NCBI GenBank assembly: GCA_006212015.1
Contig: SDAY01000001.1
Location: 49,068-113,067, forward strand
Length of the DNA stretch: 64,000 bases
Reading direction: 5' to 3'
Source of the DNA: Halothiobacillaceae bacterium
Lineage (GTDB): Bacteria > Pseudomonadota > Gammaproteobacteria > Halothiobacillales > Halothiobacillaceae
A program made the position numbers and the translations under genes. Under the pieces are notes generated by a model, which did no database searches, was not told the origin of the DNA, and saw only the letters and a program-made list of their open reading frames with translations. Every line of letters starts with the position of its first letter. Position 1 is the first letter of the stretch. Of the stretch, positions 50,547 to 64,000 are shown piece by piece.

Positions 50547-51035
50547 ATGACTGCCATGAAACACTTCTTCAAAACCTGGTTCCTGTGGGAACTCCTGCTG
50601 GGCATGAAGCTGACCGGGCGCTACCTGTTCGCCCGCAAGTTCACCGTCCAGTACCCGGAAGAGAAGACCCCGATGTCGCCGCGTTTTCGCGGTCTGCATG
50701 CCCAGCGCCGCTATGCGAGCGGCGAGGAACGCTGCATCGCCTGCAAGCTGTGCGAGGCCGTATGTCCCGCATTGGCGATCACGATCGAATCCGAGCAGCG
50801 CGAGGACGGCACGCGCCGCACCACGCGCTACGACATCGACCTGTTCAAGTGCATCTACTGCGGTTTCTGCGAAGAGGCCTGCCCGGTGGATGCCATCGTC
50901 GAGACGCGTGTATTCGAGTACCACTTCGAGGCGCGTGGCGAGCACATCATGACCAAGGAAAAACTCCTGGCCATGGGCGACAAGTACGAAGCGCAAATTG
51001 CGGCCGACCGACTCGCCGATGCACGTTATCGCTGA
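50547..51035 (+). CDS. nuoI: NADH-quinone oxidoreductase subunit I
   Basis: Two 4Fe-4S motifs [12 protein letters not shown] and [16 protein letters not shown]. Confidence 0.97.
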   Translation: MTAMKHFFKTWFLWELLLGMKLTGRYLFARKFTVQYPEEKTPMSPRFRGLHAQRRYASGEERCIACKLCEAVCPALAITIESEQREDGTRRTTRYDIDLFKCIYCGFCEEACPVDAIVETRVFEYHFEARGEHIMTKEKLLAMGDKYEAQIAADRLADARYR

Positions 51036-51087
51036 CAGGGCTGGCTAGACCGACCCGATACAGCCCAGATATGACAGGTTACCCCGC

Positions 51088-51720
51088 ATGAGCTTCATCA
51101 AGCTGTTGTTCTTCATCTTCTCGTCCATCGCGGTGCTTTCCGCATTCCGCATGGTCACGACCAGAAATTCGGTGCATGCAGCCCTGTACCTGGTTCTGAC
51201 CTTCTTCAGTACCGCGCTGGTCTGGCTGCTGCTTGAAGCGGAGTTTCTCGGCATCGTCCTGCTGCTCGTGTATGTGGGCGCGGTGATGGTGCTGTTCCTG
51301 TTCGTCGTCATGATGCTGGATGTCAACGCCGCGCCCTTGCGCGAGGGCTTCATTCGATTCCTGCCTGTCGGCGCCACGGTGGCCGCGGTGATGATCATCG
51401 AGATGTCGCTTGTGCTTGGTCCCAAGCTGTTCGGCCTGGATGTTTACCCCGCGCCTGCCGCCAAGGCTGCCGACTACAGCAATACCGCCGAACTGGGTGG
51501 CGTTCTCTATACCGTGTACGTCTACCCGTTCGAGATTGCTGCCGTGATCCTGCTGGTGGCGATGGTCGCGGCGATCATGCTCACCCTGCGTCGTCGCCCG
51601 GGGGTGAAATATCAGGATGCCGCGGCTCAGGCCAGGGTCCGCCGCGAGGACTGCATCCGCATGGTCAGCATGCCATCCGAGAAACGCGCGGGCGCGACCA
51701 ACGAAGGGGAAGGCGCATGA
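51088..51720 (+). CDS. nuoJ: NADH-quinone oxidoreductase subunit J
   Basis: [51 protein letters not shown]. Confidence 0.96.
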   Translation: MSFIKLLFFIFSSIAVLSAFRMVTTRNSVHAALYLVLTFFSTALVWLLLEAEFLGIVLLLVYVGAVMVLFLFVVMMLDVNAAPLREGFIRFLPVGATVAAVMIIEMSLVLGPKLFGLDVYPAPAAKAADYSNTAELGGVLYTVYVYPFEIAAVILLVAMVAAIMLTLRRRPGVKYQDAAAQARVRREDCIRMVSMPSEKRAGATNEGEGA

Positions 51721-52022
51721 TCGCCCTGTCTGATGTACTGATCTTTGGCGCCGTGCTGTTTGGTCTCTCCCTGGCCGGCATTTTCATCAACCGAAAGAAC
51801 GTGCTGATCCTGCTGATGAGCATCGAGCTGATGCTGCTCGCGGTGAACATCAACTTCGTCGGCTTCTCGCACTTCCTGGGTGATACGGCGGGTCAGGCCT
51901 TCGTATTCTTCATTCTCACCGTGGCCGCTGCCGAAGCGGCCATCGGTCTGGCCATCCTGGTCGTGCTGTTCCGTAATCGCCGCACGATCAACGTGTCCGA
52001 CCTCGATAGCATGAAGGGCTGA
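51717..52022 (+). CDS. nuoK: NADH-quinone oxidoreductase subunit K
   Basis: [38 protein letters not shown]. Confidence 0.96.
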   Translation: MIALSDVLIFGAVLFGLSLAGIFINRKNVLILLMSIELMLLAVNINFVGFSHFLGDTAGQAFVFFILTVAAAEAAIGLAILVVLFRNRRTINVSDLDSMKG

Positions 52023-52027
52023 GAATC

Positions 52028-53980
52028 ATGGAAACCCTTTACCTCTGGATCGTACTCTCGCCGCTCATCGGGGCGATCATCGCGGGCCTCTTCGGCCGCC
52101 AGATCGGGCGCGTGGGTGCGCACAGCGTGACCATTGCCGGTGTCGCCGTGTCCTTCCTCCTTGCCCTGGTGGCCTTCAATTTCCATGTGATCGACGGCCA
52201 TGCGGCGTTCAATGGCCCGGTCTACACCTGGCTTGCCAGCGACCTGTTCAGCTTTGACGTGGGTTTCCTGGTCGACAACCTGACGGCGGTCATGATGGTG
52301 GTTGTCACCGGTGTGAGCCTGATGGTTCACATCTACACCATCGGCTACATGCATGAGGATCCCGGTTACCAGCGTTTCTTCAGTTATATCTCGCTGTTCA
52401 CCTTCTCCATGCTGATGCTGGTGATGAGCAACAACTTCATGCAGCTGTTCTTCGGCTGGGAAGCCGTGGGCCTGGTGTCCTACCTGCTGATCGGCTTCTG
52501 GTACAAGCGCGAGACGGCCATTTACGCCAATCTCAAGGCGTTTCTGGTCAACCGCGTGGGTGACTTCGGTTTCCTGATCGGCATTGCCGCCATCCTTGTG
52601 TACACCAACACCCTCGATTACGCGGCCGTGTTCCAGCAGGCGGATCAGCTGGCCGCCATCCAGGTGGAGTTGATTCCGGGGGTCGAATGGTCGCTGATCT
52701 CCGTGATCTGCATCCTGCTGTTCATCGGTGCGATGGGCAAGTCCGCCCAGGTGCCGCTGCATGTCTGGCTGCCCGATTCGATGGAAGGTCCGACCCCGAT
52801 CTCCGCCCTCATCCACGCGGCCACCATGGTGACGGCGGGCATCTTCATGGTCGCGCGCATGTCGCCCATGTACGAACTGTCCGAGGCCGCGCTCGCCTTC
52901 ATCATGGTCATCGGCGCCATCACCGCGCTGTCGATGGGCCTGCTGGGCATCGTCGCGAACGACATCAAGCAGGTCATCGCCTATTCGACCCTGTCCCAGC
53001 TGGGTTACATGACCGTGGCGCTCGGTGCGTCAGCCTACTCCGCGGCCATTTTCCATCTGATGACTCACGCCTTTTTCAAGGCGCTGCTGTTCCTTGCCGC
53101 CGGTTCGGTCATCATCGCGATGCACCACGAACAGGACATCCGCAAGATGGGCGGCTTGCGCAAGTACATGCCGGTCACCTTCTGGACCTTCCTGATCGGC
53201 GCGCTGGCCCTGATCGGCTTCCCCGGCTTCTCCGGCTTCTTCTCCAAGGACGCGATCATCGAGGCCGTTCATCATTCGACGCTGCCGGGCGCGGGCCTGG
53301 CCTACTGGCTGGTCCTGCTGGGCGTGTTCGTCACCGCGTTCTATACCTTCCGCATGTTCTTCATGGTGTTCTTCGGCAAGGAGCGCATGGACAAGCACAC
53401 CCGCGAGCACCTGCATGAGTCCCCGAAGGTCGTGACCTTGCCCCTGGTCCTGCTTGCCATTCCGGCGGTCATCATCGGCTGGATCGCCATCGAGCCGATG
53501 CTTTTCGGGGATCTCTTCAAGGGCATCATCCATGTATCCGAGTCGCATGACGTGCTGGCCGTTGTCGGCGCAACCTTCCACGGGGCGGGGGCCTTCGTCC
53601 TGCACGGCTTGATGAGTCCCGCCGTAGGGTTGGCGGCGGCGGGAGTCGCGCTGGCCTGGCTGATCACCTTGAAGACACCGGCTGTCGCCGCCCAGGCGGA
53701 GGTACGATTCGCCTGGCTCAACCGCCTGCTCAAGCGTGGTTACGGGTTTGATGCATTCAACCAGGCCTTCTTCGCCAACGGCAGCCTGCGCCTTGGACGC
53801 GGGCTCTGGAAATGGTCCGACATGGCCGTGATCGATGGCCTGATGGTCAATGGATCAGCCCATCTGGTCGGGCGCCTGGCCGCAGTTTCAAGGTTGATGC
53901 AGACGGGCCTCATGTATCATTACGCCTTTGTGATGATCGTTGCCCTGTTGCTGATGATGACCTGGGCGCTGTTCTTCTGA
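52028..53980 (+). CDS. nuoL: NADH-quinone oxidoreductase subunit L
   Basis: FFGWEAVGLVSYLLIGFWY; SAQVPLHVWLPDSMEGPTPISALIHAATMVTAGIFMV. Confidence 0.97.
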   Translation: METLYLWIVLSPLIGAIIAGLFGRQIGRVGAHSVTIAGVAVSFLLALVAFNFHVIDGHAAFNGPVYTWLASDLFSFDVGFLVDNLTAVMMVVVTGVSLMVHIYTIGYMHEDPGYQRFFSYISLFTFSMLMLVMSNNFMQLFFGWEAVGLVSYLLIGFWYKRETAIYANLKAFLVNRVGDFGFLIGIAAILVYTNTLDYAAVFQQADQLAAIQVELIPGVEWSLISVICILLFIGAMGKSAQVPLHVWLPDSMEGPTPISALIHAATMVTAGIFMVARMSPMYELSEAALAFIMVIGAITALSMGLLGIVANDIKQVIAYSTLSQLGYMTVALGASAYSAAIFHLMTHAFFKALLFLAAGSVIIAMHHEQDIRKMGGLRKYMPVTFWTFLIGALALIGFPGFSGFFSKDAIIEAVHHSTLPGAGLAYWLVLLGVFVTAFYTFRMFFMVFFGKERMDKHTREHLHESPKVVTLPLVLLAIPAVIIGWIAIEPMLFGDLFKGIIHVSESHDVLAVVGATFHGAGAFVLHGLMSPAVGLAAAGVALAWLITLKTPAVAAQAEVRFAWLNRLLKRGYGFDAFNQAFFANGSLRLGRGLWKWSDMAVIDGLMVNGSAHLVGRLAAVSRLMQTGLMYHYAFVMIVALLLMMTWALFF

Positions 53981-54022
53981 ACAGCCGCCGCCCCGTTTAA
54001 CGCATAGAACTAGGACGCTTGG

Positions 54023-55537
54023 ATGTTTGCCGATTGGCCCTTGCTTAGCCTGCTCGTATGGCTTCCCATCATCAGTGGCATCGTGGTCCTGATGGTGGGC
54101 GATCGTTCCCCACAGGCCGTACGTCGCCTCAGTCTGTTCGGCAGCCTGCTGGTCTTCCTCATCAGCCTGTTGTTGGTGACCGGTTTCGATTCGACCACCG
54201 CCTCCATGCAGTTTGTGGAGCGCCTTCCCTGGATTTCCACCTTCCACATCGAATACTTCCTCGGTGTGGACGGCATTTCCATGCCCCTGATCATTCTGAC
54301 CACCTTCACCACCGTGCTGGTGGTGCTTGCAGGCTGGGACGTCATCGAGGAGAAGGTTTCCCAGTACATGGCGGCCTTCCTGATCATGGAAGGCATGATG
54401 ATCGGCACCTTCGCCGCGTTGGACGCCATCCAGTTCTATTTCTTCTTCGAAGGCATGCTGATCCCGATGTATCTCGTGATCGGCATCTGGGGTGGTCCGC
54501 GCCGGGTCTACGCGACCCTGAAGTTCTTCCTCTACACCTTCCTCGGCTCGGTGTTCATGCTGGTCGCCCTGATCTACATGTACTTCCAATCCGGCAGTTT
54601 CAGCGTGCTGGACATGCATGCGCTGCCCTTGAACATGACCGAGCAGACCCTGATCTTCCTGGCCTTCCTGATCGCCTTCGCGGTGAAGATTCCGATGTGG
54701 CCCGTGCATACCTGGCTGCCCGATGCCCACGTCGAGGCCCCGACCGGCGGTTCGGTCATCCTGGCGGCAATCATGCTCAAGATCGGCGGCTATGGCTTCA
54801 TGCGCTTCTCGTTGCCGATCACCCCGGATGCGAGCCACGCGCTGGACTGGATGATCATTTTCATGTCGCTGGTCGCGATCGTCTACATCGGTTTCGTCGC
54901 GCTTGCGCAGAGCGACATGAAGAAACTGGTGGCCTACTCGTCGATCTCGCACATGGGCTTTGTCACCCTCGGCATGTTCGTCGTCTTCATGATCATGGCC
55001 AATCCCGTGGGCGAGGGCGGCGCCGCGCTTGCCCTCGAGGGCGCGATGATCCAGATGGTCTCCCATGGATTCATCTCGGCGGCCATGTTCCTTGCCATTG
55101 GCGTCATGTACGACCGCCTTCACAGCCGGGAGATTTCCGCCTATGGCGGCGTCGCCAGCAGCATGCCGATGTTCGCCGCCTTCGTGGTGCTGTTCGCCAT
55201 GGCCAACGTCGGCCTTCCTGGCACCTCGGGTTTCGTCGGCGAGTTCATGGTCATCCTTGCCAGCTACAAGGCCAACTTCTGGATTGCCTTCATCGCGGCC
55301 CTGACCCTGATCATCGGCGCGGCCTATACCCTGTGGATGGTCAAGCGCGTGATCTTCGGAGAGATCCGCCATCAGGAGGTGGCGCGCATGCCCGATCTGA
55401 ATGGCCGTGAGTTCGTGATCATGGCCAGCCTTGCCTTCTTTGTCCTCCTCGTGGGTGTCTGGCCTGATCCGCTGGCCCATGTCATGCATGCCAGCATCGA
55501 CAACCTCGTTCACCACATCGCCCAATCCAAGCTCTGA
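54023..55537 (+). CDS. nuoM: NADH-quinone oxidoreductase subunit M
   Basis: FFFEGMLIPMYLVIGIWGGPRRVYAT; KIPMWPVHTWLPDAHVEAPTGGSVILA. Confidence 0.97.
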   Translation: MFADWPLLSLLVWLPIISGIVVLMVGDRSPQAVRRLSLFGSLLVFLISLLLVTGFDSTTASMQFVERLPWISTFHIEYFLGVDGISMPLIILTTFTTVLVVLAGWDVIEEKVSQYMAAFLIMEGMMIGTFAALDAIQFYFFFEGMLIPMYLVIGIWGGPRRVYATLKFFLYTFLGSVFMLVALIYMYFQSGSFSVLDMHALPLNMTEQTLIFLAFLIAFAVKIPMWPVHTWLPDAHVEAPTGGSVILAAIMLKIGGYGFMRFSLPITPDASHALDWMIIFMSLVAIVYIGFVALAQSDMKKLVAYSSISHMGFVTLGMFVVFMIMANPVGEGGAALALEGAMIQMVSHGFISAAMFLAIGVMYDRLHSREISAYGGVASSMPMFAAFVVLFAMANVGLPGTSGFVGEFMVILASYKANFWIAFIAALTLIIGAAYTLWMVKRVIFGEIRHQEVARMPDLNGREFVIMASLAFFVLLVGVWPDPLAHVMHASIDNLVHHIAQSKL

Positions 55538-55551
55538 GCCCCGGACACGCC

Positions 55552-56994
55552 ATGACCCTTGATGCGCTCAACCTGATGCCCGTCCTGCCGGAGATCATTC
55601 TCCTGACCCTGGCCTGCGCCATTCTCCTGATCGACGTGTTCATGCGCGAAGGCCAGCGTGATGTGACCTATGGGCTCACCCAGCTTGCCCTGGTCGTGAC
55701 ATCTGTCGCGGTCCTTTCCGGCATGGGCATGGACCAGCGCCTCAGTTTCGAAGGCAGCGTCATCAACGATGGCCTGTCCGATGTGATGAAGCTCTTCATC
55801 CTGCTGATCACCGCGATGGCGTTTGCCCTGTCGCGCGATTACATGAAGGAGCGCGGCATCCAGAAGGGTGAATACTACCTGCTCGGCCTGTTCGGCGTGC
55901 TCGGCATGATGGTCATGGTCAGCTCGTACAGCCTGCTGCTGATCTATCTTGGTCTCGAGCTGATGTCGCTCGCCATGTACGCCATGGTGGCCGTGCATCG
56001 CGACGACATTCGCGCCTCCGAGGCCGCGATGAAGTATTTCGTCCTGGGCGCGCTTGCTTCCGGCCTGCTGCTGTACGGCATGTCCATGCTCTATGGGGTG
56101 ACGGGCTCGCTCGACATCCCGGCCATCCGTCAGGCCGTGATGGCCGGGACCGCATCGGATACCGCGTTGCTGTTTGCCGCCGTCTTCATCGTTGCCGGCC
56201 TGGTGTTCAAGGTGGGCGCGGCGCCGTTCCACATGTGGCTGCCGGATGTGTATGACGGCGCACCGACCGGCGTCACGCTTTACCTGAGCGCGGCCCCCAA
56301 GATCGCCGCCCTCGCCATCATCCTTCGCCTGCTCGGCGATGCCATGATCGGGATGCTGCCCGATTGGCAAACCCTCCTCATCGTGTTTGCCGTGGCCTCG
56401 CTCTTTGTCGGCAACGTCGTCGCCATCGCGCAGACGAGCTTCAAGCGGATGCTGGCCTACTCCACCATTTCCCATGTCGGCTTCATTCTGCTGGGTGTTC
56501 TTGCGGGTACCAAGGCGGGCTTTGCCTCGGCCTTGTTCTACACCATCACCTATGCACTGATGACCGTGGGTGGCTTCGGCCTGATCGCCTACCTCGCCTC
56601 CAAGGGGCTGGAAGCGGACAAGCTCGATGACCTCAAGGGGCTCAATGATCGAAGCCCCTGGATGGCCTTCATCCTGCTGATCCTGATGTTCTCCATGGCC
56701 GGCATTCCCTTCACCCTAGGCTTCTGGGCCAAGCTTGCGGTCCTGCAGGCTGTGGTCGAGATCGACATGGTATGGCTTGCCGTCTATGCCGTGGTCATGT
56801 CCGTGATCGGCGCGTTCTATTATCTGCGCGCGCTGAAGATGGCCTACTTCGACAAGCCGATTGTCAAGGGCCTGCAGCCGCGTTCATGGGATGCGCGGAT
56901 GGTCTTGAATGTCAACGGGCTGGCCATCCTTGCCCTTGGTCTGTACCCCACCAGCCTGATTGCGCTCTGCGCGACCGTCTTCAACGCAGGCTGA
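55552..56994 (+). CDS. nuoN: NADH-quinone oxidoreductase subunit N
   Basis: LIYLGLELMSLAMYAMVA; KVGAAPFHMWLPDVYDGAPTGVTLYLSAAPKIAAL. Confidence 0.97.
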   Translation: MTLDALNLMPVLPEIILLTLACAILLIDVFMREGQRDVTYGLTQLALVVTSVAVLSGMGMDQRLSFEGSVINDGLSDVMKLFILLITAMAFALSRDYMKERGIQKGEYYLLGLFGVLGMMVMVSSYSLLLIYLGLELMSLAMYAMVAVHRDDIRASEAAMKYFVLGALASGLLLYGMSMLYGVTGSLDIPAIRQAVMAGTASDTALLFAAVFIVAGLVFKVGAAPFHMWLPDVYDGAPTGVTLYLSAAPKIAALAIILRLLGDAMIGMLPDWQTLLIVFAVASLFVGNVVAIAQTSFKRMLAYSTISHVGFILLGVLAGTKAGFASALFYTITYALMTVGGFGLIAYLASKGLEADKLDDLKGLNDRSPWMAFILLILMFSMAGIPFTLGFWAKLAVLQAVVEIDMVWLAVYAVVMSVIGAFYYLRALKMAYFDKPIVKGLQPRSWDARMVLNVNGLAILALGLYPTSLIALCATVFNAG

Positions 56995-57002
56995 TCGCTT
57001 CC

Positions 57003-57368
57003 ATGACCTCGACGACGGACGTCCTTGTGCTCATCCTTGCCGGCTTTGTGTTCGCCAATCTCCCCTGGTTGAACGAGCGCTTGTTCACCGTCATTCGTCT
57101 GGGCTCGGCTGACAAGCCCTTCCTGGTGCGTCTGCTCGAGTGGGTGCTTGGTTTTGGCGTGACCATGCTGCTTGCCTGGCGGCTTGAGCTGGGCTGCCTG
57201 ACCAGCCCTGCTGCCTTCATCGGGCTGGCGGACTGTCCTGGCGACATCCATCCGAAAGGGTGGGAGTTCTATTCAATCACGCTCGTGCTGTACGGCGTAT
57301 TCGCGCTTCCGGGATTCATCTATTTTGTCGAGCGGCGCCGAAACCGACGCCCTGCCGCGGCACAGTAA
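57003..57368 (+). CDS. DUF2818 family membrane protein (complex I operon-associated)
   Basis: Position directly after nuoN; LAGFVFANLPWLNERLF, GWEFYSITLVLYGVFALPGFIYFVERRR. Confidence 0.85.
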   Translation: MTSTTDVLVLILAGFVFANLPWLNERLFTVIRLGSADKPFLVRLLEWVLGFGVTMLLAWRLELGCLTSPAAFIGLADCPGDIHPKGWEFYSITLVLYGVFALPGFIYFVERRRNRRPAAAQ

Positions 57369-57394
57369 TCCTCCCTTCGGGTGCCTGACGGTTC

Positions 57395-59606
<2,212 letters not shown>

Positions 59607-59631
59607 GCGGCAAATCTATCAAAAATGACCC

Positions 59632-59637
59632 TATAAT
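59632..59637 (+). promoter_or_regulatory. Perfect TATAAT -10 box upstream of icd
   Basis: aaaaatgacccTATAATgcccgc 37 nt before icd start; no convincing -35. Confidence 0.45.
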
Positions 59638-59673
59638 GCCCGCTAACGTTTGCCATAAAAGATCGGAGCAGCC

Positions 59674-60930
<1,257 letters not shown>

Positions 60931-60955
60931 CTGCGCTATCGCGCCGCAACAACAG

Positions 60956-60981
60956 AGCCCCGTCAAGTGCGGGGCTTTTTC
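60956..60981 (+). terminator. Intrinsic terminator after icd
   Basis: agccccg-tcaagtg-cggggct-tttt. Confidence 0.8.
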
Positions 60982-61040
60982 ATGGGGCTGCCAAAAAGAC
61001 CTGCTACAAGGTAGTTATTGATTCTTTAGGCAAAGCCACC

Positions 61041-61613
61041 ATGCGCATCCTCATCATTCTCGGTCACCCGGATCACGAAACCTTCTGCGGCGCCCTGGAG
61101 GATGCCTACGCCCAGGGTGCGGGCATGGCGGGCGCCGAGGTGCGGCGGCTCAATCTCGGCGAGCTGGCCTTCGACCCGCTGCTGCATCAGGGCTACAAGG
61201 TCATCCAGGAGCTGGAGCCTGACCTCAGGCACGCGCAGGAGGCGATCCGCTGGGCCGAGCATATCGTCATCGTCTACCCGACCTGGTGGGGCGACATGCC
61301 GGCGGTGATGAAGGGCTTCTTCGATCGCATCCTCCTGCCGGGCTTTGGCTACAAGGTGCTGTCGCAATGGCGCTGGAAGAAGCTGCTCAAGGGCCGTTCG
61401 GCGCGCCTGATCGTGACCATGGACACGCCGCCGCTGCTGCACTGGCTGCTGTATGGCGCGCCGGGCGTGAAGCTGGTGAAGAACGTCATCCTCGGGTTTT
61501 GCGGCATCGCCCCGGTGCGGGTGAGCGCGTTCGGCTCGATCCGTTATGCGACCGATGTGCAGCGCGCCCGGTGGATCGCCAAGGTGGAGGCGCTGGGCAA
61601 GAGCATGACGTGA
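61041..61613 (+). CDS. Flavodoxin-like NAD(P)H dehydrogenase (KefF/MdaB-type)
   Basis: MRILIILGHPDHETFCGALEDAYAQGA; IVIVYPTWWGDMPAVMKGFFDRILLPGFGY. Confidence 0.88.
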   Translation: MRILIILGHPDHETFCGALEDAYAQGAGMAGAEVRRLNLGELAFDPLLHQGYKVIQELEPDLRHAQEAIRWAEHIVIVYPTWWGDMPAVMKGFFDRILLPGFGYKVLSQWRWKKLLKGRSARLIVTMDTPPLLHWLLYGAPGVKLVKNVILGFCGIAPVRVSAFGSIRYATDVQRARWIAKVEALGKSMT

Positions 61614-61724
61614 ATCGGGCCCGATTCAGGCCCGATTCAAGCCTGATGTCAGGGGATATTCCCCTTGAAATTCATGCTATTGTGCGCAACCTTCAAAATC
61701 CCCCGCCTTCCAGGTTGCGCGCCC

Positions 61725-64000
<2,276 letters not shown>

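Overview
The window is 64 kb of ordinary-density, GC-rich proteobacterial chromosome. The gene content fits a sulfur-oxidising aerobe; I make no species call. In order it carries: D-amino-acid aminotransferase (partial)-ybeD-lipB-lipA; a NERD-like protein and mazG; two tandem secreted GH5 cellulases with paired CBM2-like domains, the second behind a GEMM-I (c-di-GMP) riboswitch; DUF1841/nth, motAB, pyrD, folD; a PhnD-like binding protein overlapping a HAMP-PAS-GGDEF-EAL protein; relA, a methyltransferase and truD. Next is a divergent sulfide-respiration block: sqr, aat, yhbY, ctaA, a PepSY protein and ctaB on the minus strand; fccAB, a ba3-type oxidase including an unannotated 46-aa subunit IIa, cytochrome c4, a CcoI-like Cu-ATPase, Sco1 and PCuAC on the plus strand. 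Then rlmE-ftsH-folP-glmM-tpiA-secG-tRNA-Leu, a full 14-gene nuo operon plus DUF2818, hflD/mnmA/NUDIX, icd, a flavodoxin-like reductase and a partial ygiQ. The most unusual signals are: (1) trains of five back-to-back hairpins present as two inverted copies about 13.4 kb apart, with compensatory stem changes, plus related dispersed modules in five intergenic gaps of the first 18 kb; (2) the c-di-GMP riboswitch on only one of the two cellulase paralogues; (3) the fcc-ba3-copper assembly block; (4) a perfect hairpin covering the rlmE Shine-Dalgarno, overlapping a sigma32-like promoter. No CRISPR array, prophage, transposase or defence system was seen. All calls come from reading sequence and protein motifs; no searches or folding were run.
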